From contig JBCBVV010000010.1 in assembly GCA_039817415.1 (NCBI GenBank), positions 62,001 to 126,000 on the forward strand: a DNA stretch of 64,000 nucleotides, read 5' to 3'. The position numbers and the translations under genes are program-made. Positions 55,787 through 64,000 of the stretch are shown in pieces. Under the pieces are notes generated by a model that saw only the letters and a program-made list of their open reading frames with translations, did not search any database and was not told the DNA's origin. Within the stretch, counting starts at the first letter, position 1. The number at the start of each line of letters is the position of its first letter. The stretch is from JALEFZ01 sp039817415 (GTDB taxonomy: Bacteria > Bacteroidota > Bacteroidia > J057).

Positions 55787-57952
55787 TTAAGCTGATACAG
55801 TTTGGGAGGATTGGAAATCATGAACAGATTTGCCTGCTTCAGCCAGCTCTCTCAAACTTTGTGGAACCTTCCATCTAGGTCCATACTGCTGCTCGAAAGC
55901 ATCGCAATCCGCCACAAACTCCTTAATTCCTACATAATCGATATAAGAAATGGCCCCTCCAGTATAAATGGGGAATCCCCATCCTAGGACAGAACCTAAA
56001 TCCCCGTCCGTTGTGGACCGAAGGACTCCTTCGTCTAAGCAGCGATAGCTTTCAAGCGCCTGGCGGTGCATCAACCGTTTGGAAACAGTCTCCTTATCCA
56101 GGCTTTCGAGCTTAGAGTTGTAGATAGATTTCAACTCAGGCCATAATTTCTTCTTTCCATTTGTAGGATAGTCGTAAAATCCCTTCCCATCTTTTTTCCC
56201 CGTTCTACCCAGTTCATGTACCAGCTTCTTAAGCATATTGTGGGCACGAACCATATCAGGATTTTTGTCAGAATCAGGATTGCTTTCTATCACATGAAGG
56301 CTTAGGGTAAGCGTTACTTCATCATGAACCGCCAAAGGTCCAACTGGCATGCCTCTTTGTTTGGCAATGTTTTCGATCATAGTGGGAAGAACCCCCTCCT
56401 CAAGCATAAACATTCCCTCATTCACAAAGGTGCCGAAGCATCTGGATGTAAAGAAGCCTCTGCTGTCATTTACAACAATGGGAATTTTTTTAATGGCGAC
56501 AGTATAATCAACTGCTGCAGCAATGGCCTTGTCAGATGTCTTTTCGCCTACAATAATCTCTACCAGAGGCATTTTGTCTACAGGCGAGAAGAAGTGAATA
56601 CCGATATAATTCTCAGGGCGTTGGGAAGCATTTGCCAAAAGGGTAATAGGAATGGTGGAGGTATTTGATCCGTAGATTTTATCGGGGGACAATACGGCCT
56701 CCGTCTCCGCGGTAACTCTAGCTTTTAGGTCTGTATTTTCAAAAACTGCTTCAATGACCAGATCACAGCCCTCCATAGCATTTGGATCATCTGTGGGATG
56801 AATCTTTGCGAGAGTCGCATCGGCCTTCTCTTGCGTTGATCTCTTCTTGCTAATAGCCTCTTTCAGGAGTTTTCTGGAATAATCTTTCCCTTTTTCAGCT
56901 CCTTCAACTGAGACATCTTTCAACACGACATCCATTCCTGCTTTGGCGGATACATAGGCAATACCGGCCCCCATCATGCCCGCTCCAAGAATACCCAGCT
57001 TGTTGATTTCATACTTTGGCTGATCAGCAGGTCTCGCACTTCCTTTTCTTGCCTTTTGAAGCTCGGTAAATCCTGTGCGGATCATGTTTTTGGCTTCCTT
57101 AGACATGCAAACTTTGGTAAAGTATCTCGCCTCGATTTCTAGTGCTCTGTCAATGGGTATCTGAAGGCCATCATGTACCACAGAAAGAATATATTTCTGA
57201 GCTGGATAATTGCCATGGGTGAGTTTACCTACATTCCCTACAGCACCAGCCATAACCATAACTCCCCCAGCACTCATCAGGGATCCTCCAGGAATTCTAT
57301 GCTTTTTGTTGTCCCAAGGTTGAACAGGATTAGGATTGCTTTGAATCCATGTCCTTGCCTTGCTCAGCAACTCCTCATGGTCTGCGGCCAGGTCATCAAT
57401 TAAGCCATCTTTTAGCGCTTTAGGAGGACGAGCTTCTGTTCCCTGAAGCAAATAAGTCAAGCCATTTTGAAGCCCCATGAGATAGGGAACTTTAGCGGTG
57501 CCACCCCCACCAGGAAGCAATCCAACCTTGGATTCGGGGAAACCTAGTTTGATTTTGTAGTGATCAATGGCAATTCTGTGATGACAAGTCAGGGCTAGTT
57601 CCATTCCGCCTCCAAGGGCTGTTCCGTTAATGGCTGCCACGAAGGGTTTTCCTCCTTTCTCGATTTCACGAGTAGCTTTGTGCATATCCATGACGCCTTT
57701 GAAGAAAACTTCTGCATCAGGTATCTCAGCGCCCAACATCCTTAGATCTCCCCCTGCCATGAACATTTTTTGGCCAGAAGTAACAATGACTCCTTTTACG
57801 GCCTCATCTTGTAAGGCAGCCATGGAAGCTTCCACATAAGCCTGAATAAAGCCTTGTGAAAAGAGATTGGCAGGTTCGTTGACTTGATCAACAAGAATGG
57901 TTCCGATGCCGTCAGCATCGACTGTATATGATAAATATTCGTTTTTAATCAT
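55787..57952 (-). CDS. fadB: FadB/FadJ-type enoyl-CoA hydratase / 3-hydroxyacyl-CoA dehydrogenase
   Basis: The 721-residue fusion has an N-terminal crotonase domain (about 1-200: GGGMELALTCHHRIA, GFPESKVGLLPGGGGTAKV with the two catalytic Glu). A linker leads to the NAD-binding domain (GILGAGMMGAGIAYVSAKAG) and the 3-hydroxyacyl-CoA dehydrogenase catalytic part (IGIHFFSPVDKMPLVEII with the His, DSRGFFTSR). It hydrates and oxidises the acyl-CoA intermediates. Co-transcribed with fadA upstream and the CaiB-type gene downstream. Confidence 0.93.
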   Translation of the reverse strand: MIKNEYLSYTVDADGIGTILVDQVNEPANLFSQGFIQAYVEASMAALQDEAVKGVIVTSGQKMFMAGGDLRMLGAEIPDAEVFFKGVMDMHKATREIEKGGKPFVAAINGTALGGGMELALTCHHRIAIDHYKIKLGFPESKVGLLPGGGGTAKVPYLMGLQNGLTYLLQGTEARPPKALKDGLIDDLAADHEELLSKARTWIQSNPNPVQPWDNKKHRIPGGSLMSAGGVMVMAGAVGNVGKLTHGNYPAQKYILSVVHDGLQIPIDRALEIEARYFTKVCMSKEAKNMIRTGFTELQKARKGSARPADQPKYEINKLGILGAGMMGAGIAYVSAKAGMDVVLKDVSVEGAEKGKDYSRKLLKEAISKKRSTQEKADATLAKIHPTDDPNAMEGCDLVIEAVFENTDLKARVTAETEAVLSPDKIYGSNTSTIPITLLANASQRPENYIGIHFFSPVDKMPLVEIIVGEKTSDKAIAAAVDYTVAIKKIPIVVNDSRGFFTSRCFGTFVNEGMFMLEEGVLPTMIENIAKQRGMPVGPLAVHDEVTLTLSLHVIESNPDSDKNPDMVRAHNMLKKLVHELGRTGKKDGKGFYDYPTNGKKKLWPELKSIYNSKLESLDKETVSKRLMHRQALESYRCLDEGVLRSTTDGDLGSVLGWGFPIYTGGAISYIDYVGIKEFVADCDAFEQQYGPRWKVPQSLRELAEAGKSVHDFQSSQTVSA

Positions 57953-58005
57953 GATTGAATCAGGTAATACCTATCCGAAAAAATGTAAAATGATGTTAGT
58001 AGAGC

Positions 58006-59211
58006 TTAAACTCTTTCGATAATGGTAGCGATTCCCATTCCTCCTCCTATACAAAGCGTGATTAAGCCTGTATTCAAGTCTCTTCGCTCCAACTCATCCA
58101 TAAGGGTGGAGGTAAGCATACAACCCGTGGCCCCCAAAGGATGCCCCATAGCAATAGCTCCCCCATTTACATTGATTTTGTCATAGGATACACCTAAATC
58201 CTGCATGAACCTCATAGGAACAGATGCAAATGCCTCATTGACCTCAAATAAATCGATATCTTCTTTTTCCATGCCGGCTTGTTGAAGGGCCTTTCTGGAA
58301 GCTGGGGCCGGTCCTACCAACATGATGGTGGGATCTGTACCATAAATGGCATTAGACCTAATCTTGAACCTTGGTTTAAGGCCGAGTTCTTGGCCAATTT
58401 CTTTGCTTCCGATCAGCGCAATAGCAGCTCCATCAACAATGGCAGAGGAGTTCCCTGCATGATGAACGTGGTCAATTTCATCTACTTCAGGATATCGGTC
58501 AATGGCAACCCCATCGTACCCGCCCATTGAACCAATCATAGAAAATGAAGGCTGCAAACCACCTAATCCTTCCACAGTTGTATTGGGGCGAATATTTTCG
58601 TCAGTAGCCAGGATGTCTATTCCATTAACATCCTTAACAGGAATACGAGATTTGTTGAATCTTCCCTCTCTTTCGGCAATTGTCGCTCTTTTTTGAGATT
58701 CAAACCCAAATTTATCTACATCCTCTCTAGAAAACCCATATTTGGTAGCAATAAGGTCTGCAGAAATGCCTTGTGGTACGATATGCCCGGGAATGGCCAA
58801 AGCTGGATCGATAAACATTCCTCCACCGTCGGATCCCATAGCAACTCTTGACATACTTTCAACACCACCTGCAATCATGAGGTTTCTAAAACCTGCTTTT
58901 ACATAGGCAGCAGCTTGATTGATAGATTCAAGCCCCGAACCACAAAAACGGTTTAAGCTCACCCCACAAAGGTGATCTCCATAACCTGAATGTTGAGCAG
59001 CGGATTTGGCGATGTTTGCAGCTTGGTCTTTGACCTGACCTACGCAACCTAGAATGACATCTTCCACCTGTGAGGTATCCAAGTCATGGCGCTCTTTCAA
59101 TTCTACCATAACCTGCGAAGCCAGTTCAACTGGTGTGACACCCATCAAGGCGCCTTTGCGATTTCCCTTGCCCCTTACGGTCCGAATCGCATCAAAAATG
59201 TAAGCTTCCAT
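58006..59211 (-). CDS. fadA: Acetyl-CoA acyltransferase (thiolase)
   Basis: The 401-residue thiolase carries the acylated Cys in SLNRFCGSGLESINQAAAYV, the His in GGAIAMGHPLGATG and the second Cys in ITLCIGGGMGIA, all intact. It cleaves 3-oxoacyl-CoA in the last step of beta-oxidation. It is the first gene of the minus-strand operon, divergent from the acyl-CoA dehydrogenase gene across a palindrome-bearing region. Confidence 0.93.
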   Translation of the reverse strand: MEAYIFDAIRTVRGKGNRKGALMGVTPVELASQVMVELKERHDLDTSQVEDVILGCVGQVKDQAANIAKSAAQHSGYGDHLCGVSLNRFCGSGLESINQAAAYVKAGFRNLMIAGGVESMSRVAMGSDGGGMFIDPALAIPGHIVPQGISADLIATKYGFSREDVDKFGFESQKRATIAEREGRFNKSRIPVKDVNGIDILATDENIRPNTTVEGLGGLQPSFSMIGSMGGYDGVAIDRYPEVDEIDHVHHAGNSSAIVDGAAIALIGSKEIGQELGLKPRFKIRSNAIYGTDPTIMLVGPAPASRKALQQAGMEKEDIDLFEVNEAFASVPMRFMQDLGVSYDKINVNGGAIAMGHPLGATGCMLTSTLMDELERRDLNTGLITLCIGGGMGIATIIERV

Positions 59212-59338
59212 TTAATATTTTATTTGCTAAGTAGTAATCGTAATCCAATCGATTTGTAGCGCCATTACCTCAGATGAAGGAAAATAGATATCAAATCGCT
59301 AAATCCAAGCTAGTCAAAATTATCCTTTTCAGAAAATG

Positions 59339-59352
59339 TTATGCATGCATAA
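59339..59352. promoter_or_regulatory. Perfect 14-bp palindrome between fadA and acyl-CoA dehydrogenase
   Basis: TTATGCATGCATAA is its own reverse complement. It sits 128 bases upstream of the fadA start and 82 bases upstream of the dehydrogenase start. Candidate binding site for a dimeric regulator. Confidence 0.4.
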
Positions 59353-59362
59353 TTCTTGAAAA

Positions 59363-59383
59363 TTTACAAGCGCTACTTGTAAA
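59363..59383. promoter_or_regulatory. Inverted repeat between fadA and acyl-CoA dehydrogenase
   Basis: TTTACAAG and CTTGTAAA are perfect 8-bp arms around CGCTA. The geometry (about 21 bp) suits a TetR- or GntR-type operator such as those of fatty-acid regulators, but no such regulator gene is adjacent. It lies 51 bases before the dehydrogenase start. Confidence 0.55.
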
Positions 59384-59433
59384 AATTGCTTAGATTATCC
59401 TTTACCAAACAGTTCAACCTAAACTTGCTCGTT

Positions 59434-60591
59434 ATGAGAAACTTCACTCCTGAACAGCACATTTTTCGCCAGAGTTATCGCGAATTCCTGGAAAGAGATA
59501 TACAGCCACATATGCCCAAATGGAGGGAAGATGGAGTTGTGGATAGAGCTGCCTTTCAAAAAGCAGGGGAACTAGGCTTCCTTATGCTTTGGCCCGAGGA
59601 GAAATATGGCGGAATGGGTGAAACAGATTTTAGGTATGAGCAAATTATCATAGAAGAGGCTGCCCGAGCAGGCTGTCTCGAATTTTTTGCCACCTTACAT
59701 AGTCGCTTAGTTGGTCCTTATCTTCAGCATTTTGGTAATGAGGAACAAAGGCAGCGTTTCTTGCCAAAGGCAGTAAGCGGGGAATCCATTTTAGCCATTG
59801 CGATGACAGAACCGGATGCCGGGAGTGATCTTCCTGGCATGCGTACTACCCTTTTGCCCGAAGGGAATCATTTCATATTAAATGGTTCCAAGACCTATAT
59901 TTCAAATGGCCTGAATGCAGATGTGATTGTCGTAGCGGCAAGGTCAAATCCAGATAATCCGAGGCAGATGACCTTATGTCTTGTGGAAAGGGGGATGGAA
60001 GGATTCTCGCGAGGAGAAAAACTAAAAAAAATGGGCTTGAAGGCTCAGGATACAGCAGAACTATTCTTTGACCAAGTAAAAATTCCAGCTGAAAATATCT
60101 TGGGTGAAGTAGGGAAGGGCTATGTCTATCTCAAAAAAGGTCTGGCCGAGGAGAGGTTAATTTCAGCTTGTATGTCAGCTTCGAATGCTCGTAAGGCCTT
60201 CGATATCACCAGAGAATTTGTAATGAACCGTAAGGCATTTGGAAGAACAGTAGCGGATTTCCAACACACCCAGTTTACCATGGCAAATTTAGATGCGGAA
60301 CTCGATATGCTACAAGCCTATATAGACCATTGCGTTGTTTTGTTAAACAATGACCAACTGGATGAAGTGAGCGGAGCTAAAATTAAGCTCATGGCTACTG
60401 AAATCGAATGGAGAGTAATGGATGCAGGTGTTCAACTTCATGGAGGAGCAGGATATATGGAGGAATATGAAATCTGTAGGCTGTTTACGGATGCCAGGGT
60501 AAATAGAATTTATGCAGGAACCTCTGAGATTATGAAGTTGATTATTGGGAGGCATATTTTTTCGCCTGCTTATGAAAGTCCTATTTGGTAG
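59434..60591 (+). CDS. Acyl-CoA dehydrogenase
   Basis: The protein is 385 residues from ATG 59434 (MRNFTPEQHIFRQSYREFLE). FAD/substrate motifs include AIAMTEPDAGSDLPGMRTT and TYISNGLNADVIVVAAR. The catalytic base region is near the C-terminus in FTDARVNRIYAGTSEIMKL, where YAGTSEI is typical of short/medium-branched-chain or long-chain acyl-CoA dehydrogenases. It performs the first oxidation step. The frame extends to 59386 through a poor N-terminus, which is rejected. Confidence 0.93.
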   Translation: MRNFTPEQHIFRQSYREFLERDIQPHMPKWREDGVVDRAAFQKAGELGFLMLWPEEKYGGMGETDFRYEQIIIEEAARAGCLEFFATLHSRLVGPYLQHFGNEEQRQRFLPKAVSGESILAIAMTEPDAGSDLPGMRTTLLPEGNHFILNGSKTYISNGLNADVIVVAARSNPDNPRQMTLCLVERGMEGFSRGEKLKKMGLKAQDTAELFFDQVKIPAENILGEVGKGYVYLKKGLAEERLISACMSASNARKAFDITREFVMNRKAFGRTVADFQHTQFTMANLDAELDMLQAYIDHCVVLLNNDQLDEVSGAKIKLMATEIEWRVMDAGVQLHGGAGYMEEYEICRLFTDARVNRIYAGTSEIMKLIIGRHIFSPAYESPIW

Positions 60592-60667
60592 GATTTTTTA
60601 GAAAATGTTAGTTCTAGTGTTGATTGATGTTGTTAGGCTCCGACTAACGAGGCAAACAACAACAGTT

Positions 60668-61486
60668 ATGAAAAAGGCTATCATTTTCTTCCTATTTCTT
60701 GCTTCTGTCATCTGGGGTACTGCTCAGCCCCTTTTCCATCACCAACTATCTGAATCAGCTTTCAGCAAAAAGATTCAGCATTACAAGGAAATTGGCTATG
60801 AAGTTAGTGCTGCAGAAGTCTACAGGGTAAATGGAAAAATCTACTACAACGCCAAGTGGCGAGAGACCCAGGCTATGTATGAATTGGGGCGAAACTATAC
60901 CCAGGTGTCCATGCAGAAGAAGATCAAAAACATGGCCAAGATGGGATACAAAATGATTGCACTCGATGGCGTGTATACAACCGAAAAGTTCAATCCCTTA
61001 AGATATATGGGCATTTGGACCAAAGGTAATGGCCAGCAACAGATTGTTAAAGTGAGACTTAGCAGCCAGGAATACAAGGAGCTTTTTCCGGTTTATGTCA
61101 AAAAGGGATATGTACTCAAACATCTAAGTTCCTATGCACAAGGGGGAAGTTTTTATGTGGCTTGTATATGGGAAAAGCCTAAAAGGTCTTCCTTCCTTTC
61201 ACATCATAACATGTCCCCAGAGACCTATCAAAAGAAGGCCGTAGCTTATAACGAAAAGGGATGGTATCCTGCACAAATCAGCGTAGCCAACAAATCAAAG
61301 TCTACCCACTTTGCAGTGATCTGGAAGAAAAAGGGGAAAAAGAAAGTAGTGGCCAGACATCATTTGTCGTCTAAAGCCTATCAGCTGGAATTCGAAAAGT
61401 GGAGGAAAAAAGGGTATAGGTTACAAACTATCTCTGGTTATAAATGGAAGGGGACCCATGCTTTTGCCGCAGTTTGGGTCAAGTAA
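60668..61486 (+). CDS. Secreted protein of five tandem repeats (BTRD1-like)
   Basis: The protein is 272 residues from ATG 60668, with a signal peptide (MKKAIIFFLFLASVIWGTAQ). About five repeats of 42-46 residues follow. Each has a short helix with Tyr and Lys, then KxGY and a closing YAxxW-type strand: IYYNAKW, RYMGIW, FYVACIW, HFAVIW, AFAAVW. The pattern matches bacterial tandem repeat domain 1, found in polyglycine hydrolases and related secreted proteins. No separate catalytic Ser beta-lactamase domain is present, so the function is open. Confidence 0.72.
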   Translation: MKKAIIFFLFLASVIWGTAQPLFHHQLSESAFSKKIQHYKEIGYEVSAAEVYRVNGKIYYNAKWRETQAMYELGRNYTQVSMQKKIKNMAKMGYKMIALDGVYTTEKFNPLRYMGIWTKGNGQQQIVKVRLSSQEYKELFPVYVKKGYVLKHLSSYAQGGSFYVACIWEKPKRSSFLSHHNMSPETYQKKAVAYNEKGWYPAQISVANKSKSTHFAVIWKKKGKKKVVARHHLSSKAYQLEFEKWRKKGYRLQTISGYKWKGTHAFAAVWVK

Positions 61487-61495
61487 TCTCAGTTA

Positions 61496-61954
61496 TTAAT
61501 CCTCTGCTTCATAATAATTATCAAAAATCTGGCCGAGCACTTGAAGAAATATATCAAAGTGTTCGGCTTCTATGTTTTCCTTCCCCTTGGCACGGAGCTT
61601 TTTGTTGATGGGCATCGCCTTGTCAAATACCTCTTGCCCTTCTTTGGTGAGCCTTAATTTGAAGCGTTTTTGGTCTCCCTTGAAACGCTCCTTGATAACG
61701 AGCCCCTTGGAACACAAACCGCTGATGACCCTCGAGGTAGTTGCCCTGTTACGGTAATAGGTTTTTGAAATTTCAGACTGAGAGGCTTTCTCTCCCAGCA
61801 TCTGAATCCAAAGCATGATGACCCATTGCTCAATAGTCAAGTCGATGCCTTTCGCTCGAAATTCACTGATATAGCGGTTTTGTAAGGCCTTCAGGGTTCT
61901 GTCTATATAGAAGGCAAAGCCCCTGAATTCTGTTATTTCCACACTTTTCTTCAT
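61496..61954 (-). CDS. MarR-family transcriptional regulator
   Basis: The 152-residue winged-helix protein has LTIEQWVIMLWIQMLGEKAS followed by SEISKTYYRNRATTSRVISG as the recognition region and KGDQKRFKLRLTKEGQEVF as the wing. It is divergent from the 4-hydroxyphenylpyruvate dioxygenase gene 90 bases away, with a 26-bp palindrome in between, which suggests it controls that gene and perhaps itself. Likely ligands are aromatic-pathway intermediates (inference). Confidence 0.9.
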   Translation of the reverse strand: MKKSVEITEFRGFAFYIDRTLKALQNRYISEFRAKGIDLTIEQWVIMLWIQMLGEKASQSEISKTYYRNRATTSRVISGLCSKGLVIKERFKGDQKRFKLRLTKEGQEVFDKAMPINKKLRAKGKENIEAEHFDIFLQVLGQIFDNYYEAED

Positions 61955-62003
61955 GTCTGTTAGAATTCTTTCAAAGCTATAGCTTAAATTAAAATAAATG
62001 GCT

Positions 62004-62029
62004 ATTATTGTTGCATATGTAACAATAAT
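62004..62029. promoter_or_regulatory. Near-perfect 26-bp palindrome, likely MarR operator
   Basis: The outer arms ATTATTGTT (62004-62012) and AACAATAAT (62021-62029) are perfect, and CATATG (62014-62019) is at the centre. Only the G/T pair flanking the centre mismatches. It begins 49 bases upstream of the MarR start and ends 15 bases upstream of the hppD start, so binding would cover the hppD transcription start. Confidence 0.72.
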
Positions 62030-62044
62030 TTTAACTACAATTTC

Positions 62045-63178
62045 ATGTCAACAGAATCCACCCTAGAAAAAGTATACGAATCTGCCCAGGATTTCATGCC
62101 TATCAACGGGACAGATTATCTGGAGTTGTATGTTTCAAACTCCAAACAAGCAGCTCACTTCTATAAAACGGCATTTGGCTTTCAATCCTTGGCATATGCT
62201 GGTTTGGAAACGGGACTCAAAGACCGTGAAAGCTATGTGGTTGTTCAGGATAAAATTAGATTGATCCTTACCTCTCCTTTGAAGAGTGGTACGGATATCG
62301 GACGTCATATTGATCAACATGGCGACGGGGTTAAAGTGATTGCCTTATGGGTAGATGATGCTACCTACGCTTATCAGGCTGCCATCCAAAGAGGAGCAAA
62401 ATCCTACATGGAACCTGTAGTGGAAGAGGATAAAGAAGGAAGAGTGGTACGTTCGGGGATCTACACCTATGGAGAAACGGTCCATATGTTTGTAGAGAGA
62501 AAGGACTACAAGGGAACTTTTCTTCCTGGTTTTAAAAAGTGGGAAACACCCTTTTATAATCCATCTTCTATTGGCTTAAAATATGTTGACCACATGGTTG
62601 GCAATGTAGAATTAGGTCAGATGAACGAATGGGTGAAGTTTTATGAGGATGTGATGGGATTTACCCAGATTCTCTCCTTTGATGACAAAGACATTTCTAC
62701 CGAATACACAGCCTTGATGAGCAAGGTAATGAGTAATGGGAATGGTCGCATCAAATTTCCTATCAACGAACCTGCTGATGGCAAGAAGAAATCTCAGGTG
62801 GAAGAATACCTAGATTTTTACGAAGGAGCTGGAGTACAGCATATTGCAGTTGCTACCGATGACATCATTGACACCGTCAATCATTTGAGGAATAGAGGGG
62901 TAGAATTCCTTCGAGTTCCCAATACTTACTATGATGAGGTTCAAAATAGAGTAGGGGAGATCGATGAGAAAATCGAACAACTAAGGGAATATGGCATTCT
63001 GGTAGATCGGGATGATGAAGGCTATTTGCTTCAGATTTTCACGAAGCCTATTGAACCAAGACCTACAATGTTTTTTGAAATTATTCAGCGAAAGGGGGCG
63101 AACTCCTTTGGCAAGGGAAATTTCAAGGCACTTTTCGAAGCCATCGAAAGAGAGCAAGAATTAAGAGGAACACTCTAG
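62045..63178 (+). CDS. hppD: 4-hydroxyphenylpyruvate dioxygenase
   Basis: The 377-residue Fe(II) dioxygenase converts 4-hydroxyphenylpyruvate to homogentisate in tyrosine breakdown. It has two glyoxalase-like halves. Iron ligands are His in KYVDHMVGNV, His in GVQHIAVATDDI and Glu in MFFEIIQRKG. It is followed, past a terminator, by a 3-oxoacid CoA-transferase subunit gene, which would use the acetoacetate from the same pathway. No homogentisate 1,2-dioxygenase or fumarylacetoacetase is in the window. Confidence 0.95.
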   Translation: MSTESTLEKVYESAQDFMPINGTDYLELYVSNSKQAAHFYKTAFGFQSLAYAGLETGLKDRESYVVVQDKIRLILTSPLKSGTDIGRHIDQHGDGVKVIALWVDDATYAYQAAIQRGAKSYMEPVVEEDKEGRVVRSGIYTYGETVHMFVERKDYKGTFLPGFKKWETPFYNPSSIGLKYVDHMVGNVELGQMNEWVKFYEDVMGFTQILSFDDKDISTEYTALMSKVMSNGNGRIKFPINEPADGKKKSQVEEYLDFYEGAGVQHIAVATDDIIDTVNHLRNRGVEFLRVPNTYYDEVQNRVGEIDEKIEQLREYGILVDRDDEGYLLQIFTKPIEPRPTMFFEIIQRKGANSFGKGNFKALFEAIEREQELRGTL

Positions 63179-63197
63179 TAGCTGAATGGACATGATA

Positions 63198-63225
63198 AAC
63201 TCCGGTCTTTGTACTGGAGTTTTTT
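63198..63225 (+). terminator. Intrinsic terminator after hppD
   Basis: AACTCC and GGAGTT form the outer stem, with GT/AC pairs further in, followed by five to six T. It lies 20 bases past the stop codon and separates hppD from the CoA-transferase gene. Confidence 0.7.
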
Positions 63226-63307
63226 CAGGATTTTGCCTTCAAATTTGCTAGAATTCACCTTTTTCTCAATCTTACTTCCACTCATTAATTGTTTTAAATA
63301 GGACTAC

Positions 63308-64000
63308 ATGAATAAAGTTGTTGAGAATGCAACAGAGGCCATCAAAGGCATAGAGAGTAACATGACACTCATGCTGGGAGGATTTGGGCTCTGTGGTATT
63401 CCTGAAAACGCCATTGCCGCTCTGGTTGAAAGTGGGGTAACAGGACTTACCTGTATCTCTAATAATGCAGGTGTCGACGATTTCGGTCTAGGTCTCCTCC
63501 TTCAAAAGCATCAGGTCAAAAAAATGATCTCATCCTATGTGGGAGAAAATGCAGAATTTGAACGGCAGATGTTGAGTGGAGAATTGGAGGTAGAATTAAT
63601 TCCTCAAGGCTCTTTGGCAGAACGCTGTCGTGCAGGTGGCGCTGGAATCCCCGCCTTTTTTACACCGGCAGGTTACGGGACAGAGGTCGCGGAAGGCAAA
63701 GAAGTTCGGATGTTTGAAGGCAAGCCACACATTTTGGAATCTGCCTTGACTGCTGATTTTGCCATTGTAAAAGCGTGGAAAGGAGATAGATTGGGGAATT
63801 TGATCTACAAAGGAACGGCCAGAAACTTTAACCCCATGATGGCGATGGCAGGTAAAATAACCATTGCAGAAGTGGAGGAATTGGTCGAACCAGGCGAACT
63901 AGATCCGAACTTTATTCATACACCAGGGGTATTTGTTCAACGTATCTTCCAAGGGGAGAAGTTTGAAAAACGTATTGAACAAAGAACTGTAAGAGCCCGA
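63308..64000 (+). CDS. scoA: 3-oxoacid CoA-transferase subunit A (3' end outside window)
   Basis: From ATG 63308 (MNKVVENATEAIKGIESNMT) the frame is open to the window edge, at least 231 residues. LMLGGFGLCGIPENAI, then ISSYVGENAEFERQMLSGEL, LIPQGSLAERCRAGGAGIPA and LIYKGTARNFNPMMAMAGK are typical of subunit A of succinyl-CoA:3-ketoacid CoA-transferase. A subunit B gene probably follows outside the window. It would activate acetoacetate, linking tyrosine catabolism to central metabolism. The catalytic Glu is on subunit B and cannot be seen. Confidence 0.93.
   Translation, partial: MNKVVENATEAIKGIESNMTLMLGGFGLCGIPENAIAALVESGVTGLTCISNNAGVDDFGLGLLLQKHQVKKMISSYVGENAEFERQMLSGELEVELIPQGSLAERCRAGGAGIPAFFTPAGYGTEVAEGKEVRMFEGKPHILESALTADFAIVKAWKGDRLGNLIYKGTARNFNPMMAMAGKITIAEVEELVEPGELDPNFIHTPGVFVQRIFQGEKFEKRIEQRTVRAR

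Noticed and set aside
1..64000. CRISPR arrays, insertion sequences, tRNAs and rRNAs
   Set aside because: No regularly spaced repeats, transposase genes, tRNA-like cloverleafs or rRNA segments were recognised by eye.

Overview
The window looks like a chromosomal segment of an aerobic, Gram-negative member of the Bacteroidota, probably a free-living Saprospiria/Cytophagia-type organism; the exact genus cannot be read from the sequence. The evidence is several proteins with type IX secretion (T9SS) sorting tails of both type A and type B, an LptD homologue and an outer-membrane barrel protein, DUF1573 and LytTR families in the forms usual for this phylum, few Shine-Dalgarno sequences, and a tmRNA whose tag reads GERNYALAA. 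Base composition is moderately AT-rich and fairly even.

Layout. 1-998 is a partial minus-strand helical protein of unknown role. 1207-10683 is a complete branched-chain amino acid operon, leuA-leuC-leuD-leuB-ilvD-ilvB-ilvN-ilvC, closed by a strong terminator; its LeuA lacks the C-terminal leucine-sensing domain. 10948-12033 is class II fructose-bisphosphate aldolase with its own terminator. 12098-26098 is mostly envelope and housekeeping: small secreted proteins, a very large lamin-tail-domain protein, penicillin-binding protein 1C, an NRDE/TANGO2 protein, a CotH-like protein, an OmpA lipoprotein, a BtuF-like protein without a signal peptide, a membrane protein and a UPF0173 hydrolase. 26106-28871 is a DPE2-like 4-alpha-glucanotransferase with two starch-binding domains. 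29133-38205 holds LptD, a cell-wall amidase, a T9SS protein, two polytopic GT-C-like proteins and a DUF1573 protein. tmRNA (ssrA) lies at 38384-38752.

38872-52041 is the most accessory part: an outer-membrane protein, an AraC regulator broken by one in-frame stop, two large T9SS surface proteins, two unannotated soluble proteins, a LytTR response regulator whose phospho-acceptor Asp is Asn, and a compact four-gene set (47224-52041) of a Cys/His amidase-like protein, two diverged paralogues of a family I cannot name, and a membrane-anchored CARDB protein. This set is the best candidate here for an undescribed system.

52218-64000 is metabolic: a complete ECF biotin transporter (bioY-ATPase-EcfT), a DUF6314 protein, a fatty-acid oxidation divergon (CaiB/AMACR-type protein, FadB-like and FadA-like enzymes on the minus strand; acyl-CoA dehydrogenase on the plus strand) with two palindromes between the arms, a tandem-repeat secreted protein, and a MarR regulator divergent from 4-hydroxyphenylpyruvate dioxygenase across a 26-bp near-perfect palindrome. 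The window ends inside a CoA-transferase subunit A gene. The last two enzymes fit tyrosine catabolism, with acetoacetate activated by CoA transfer.
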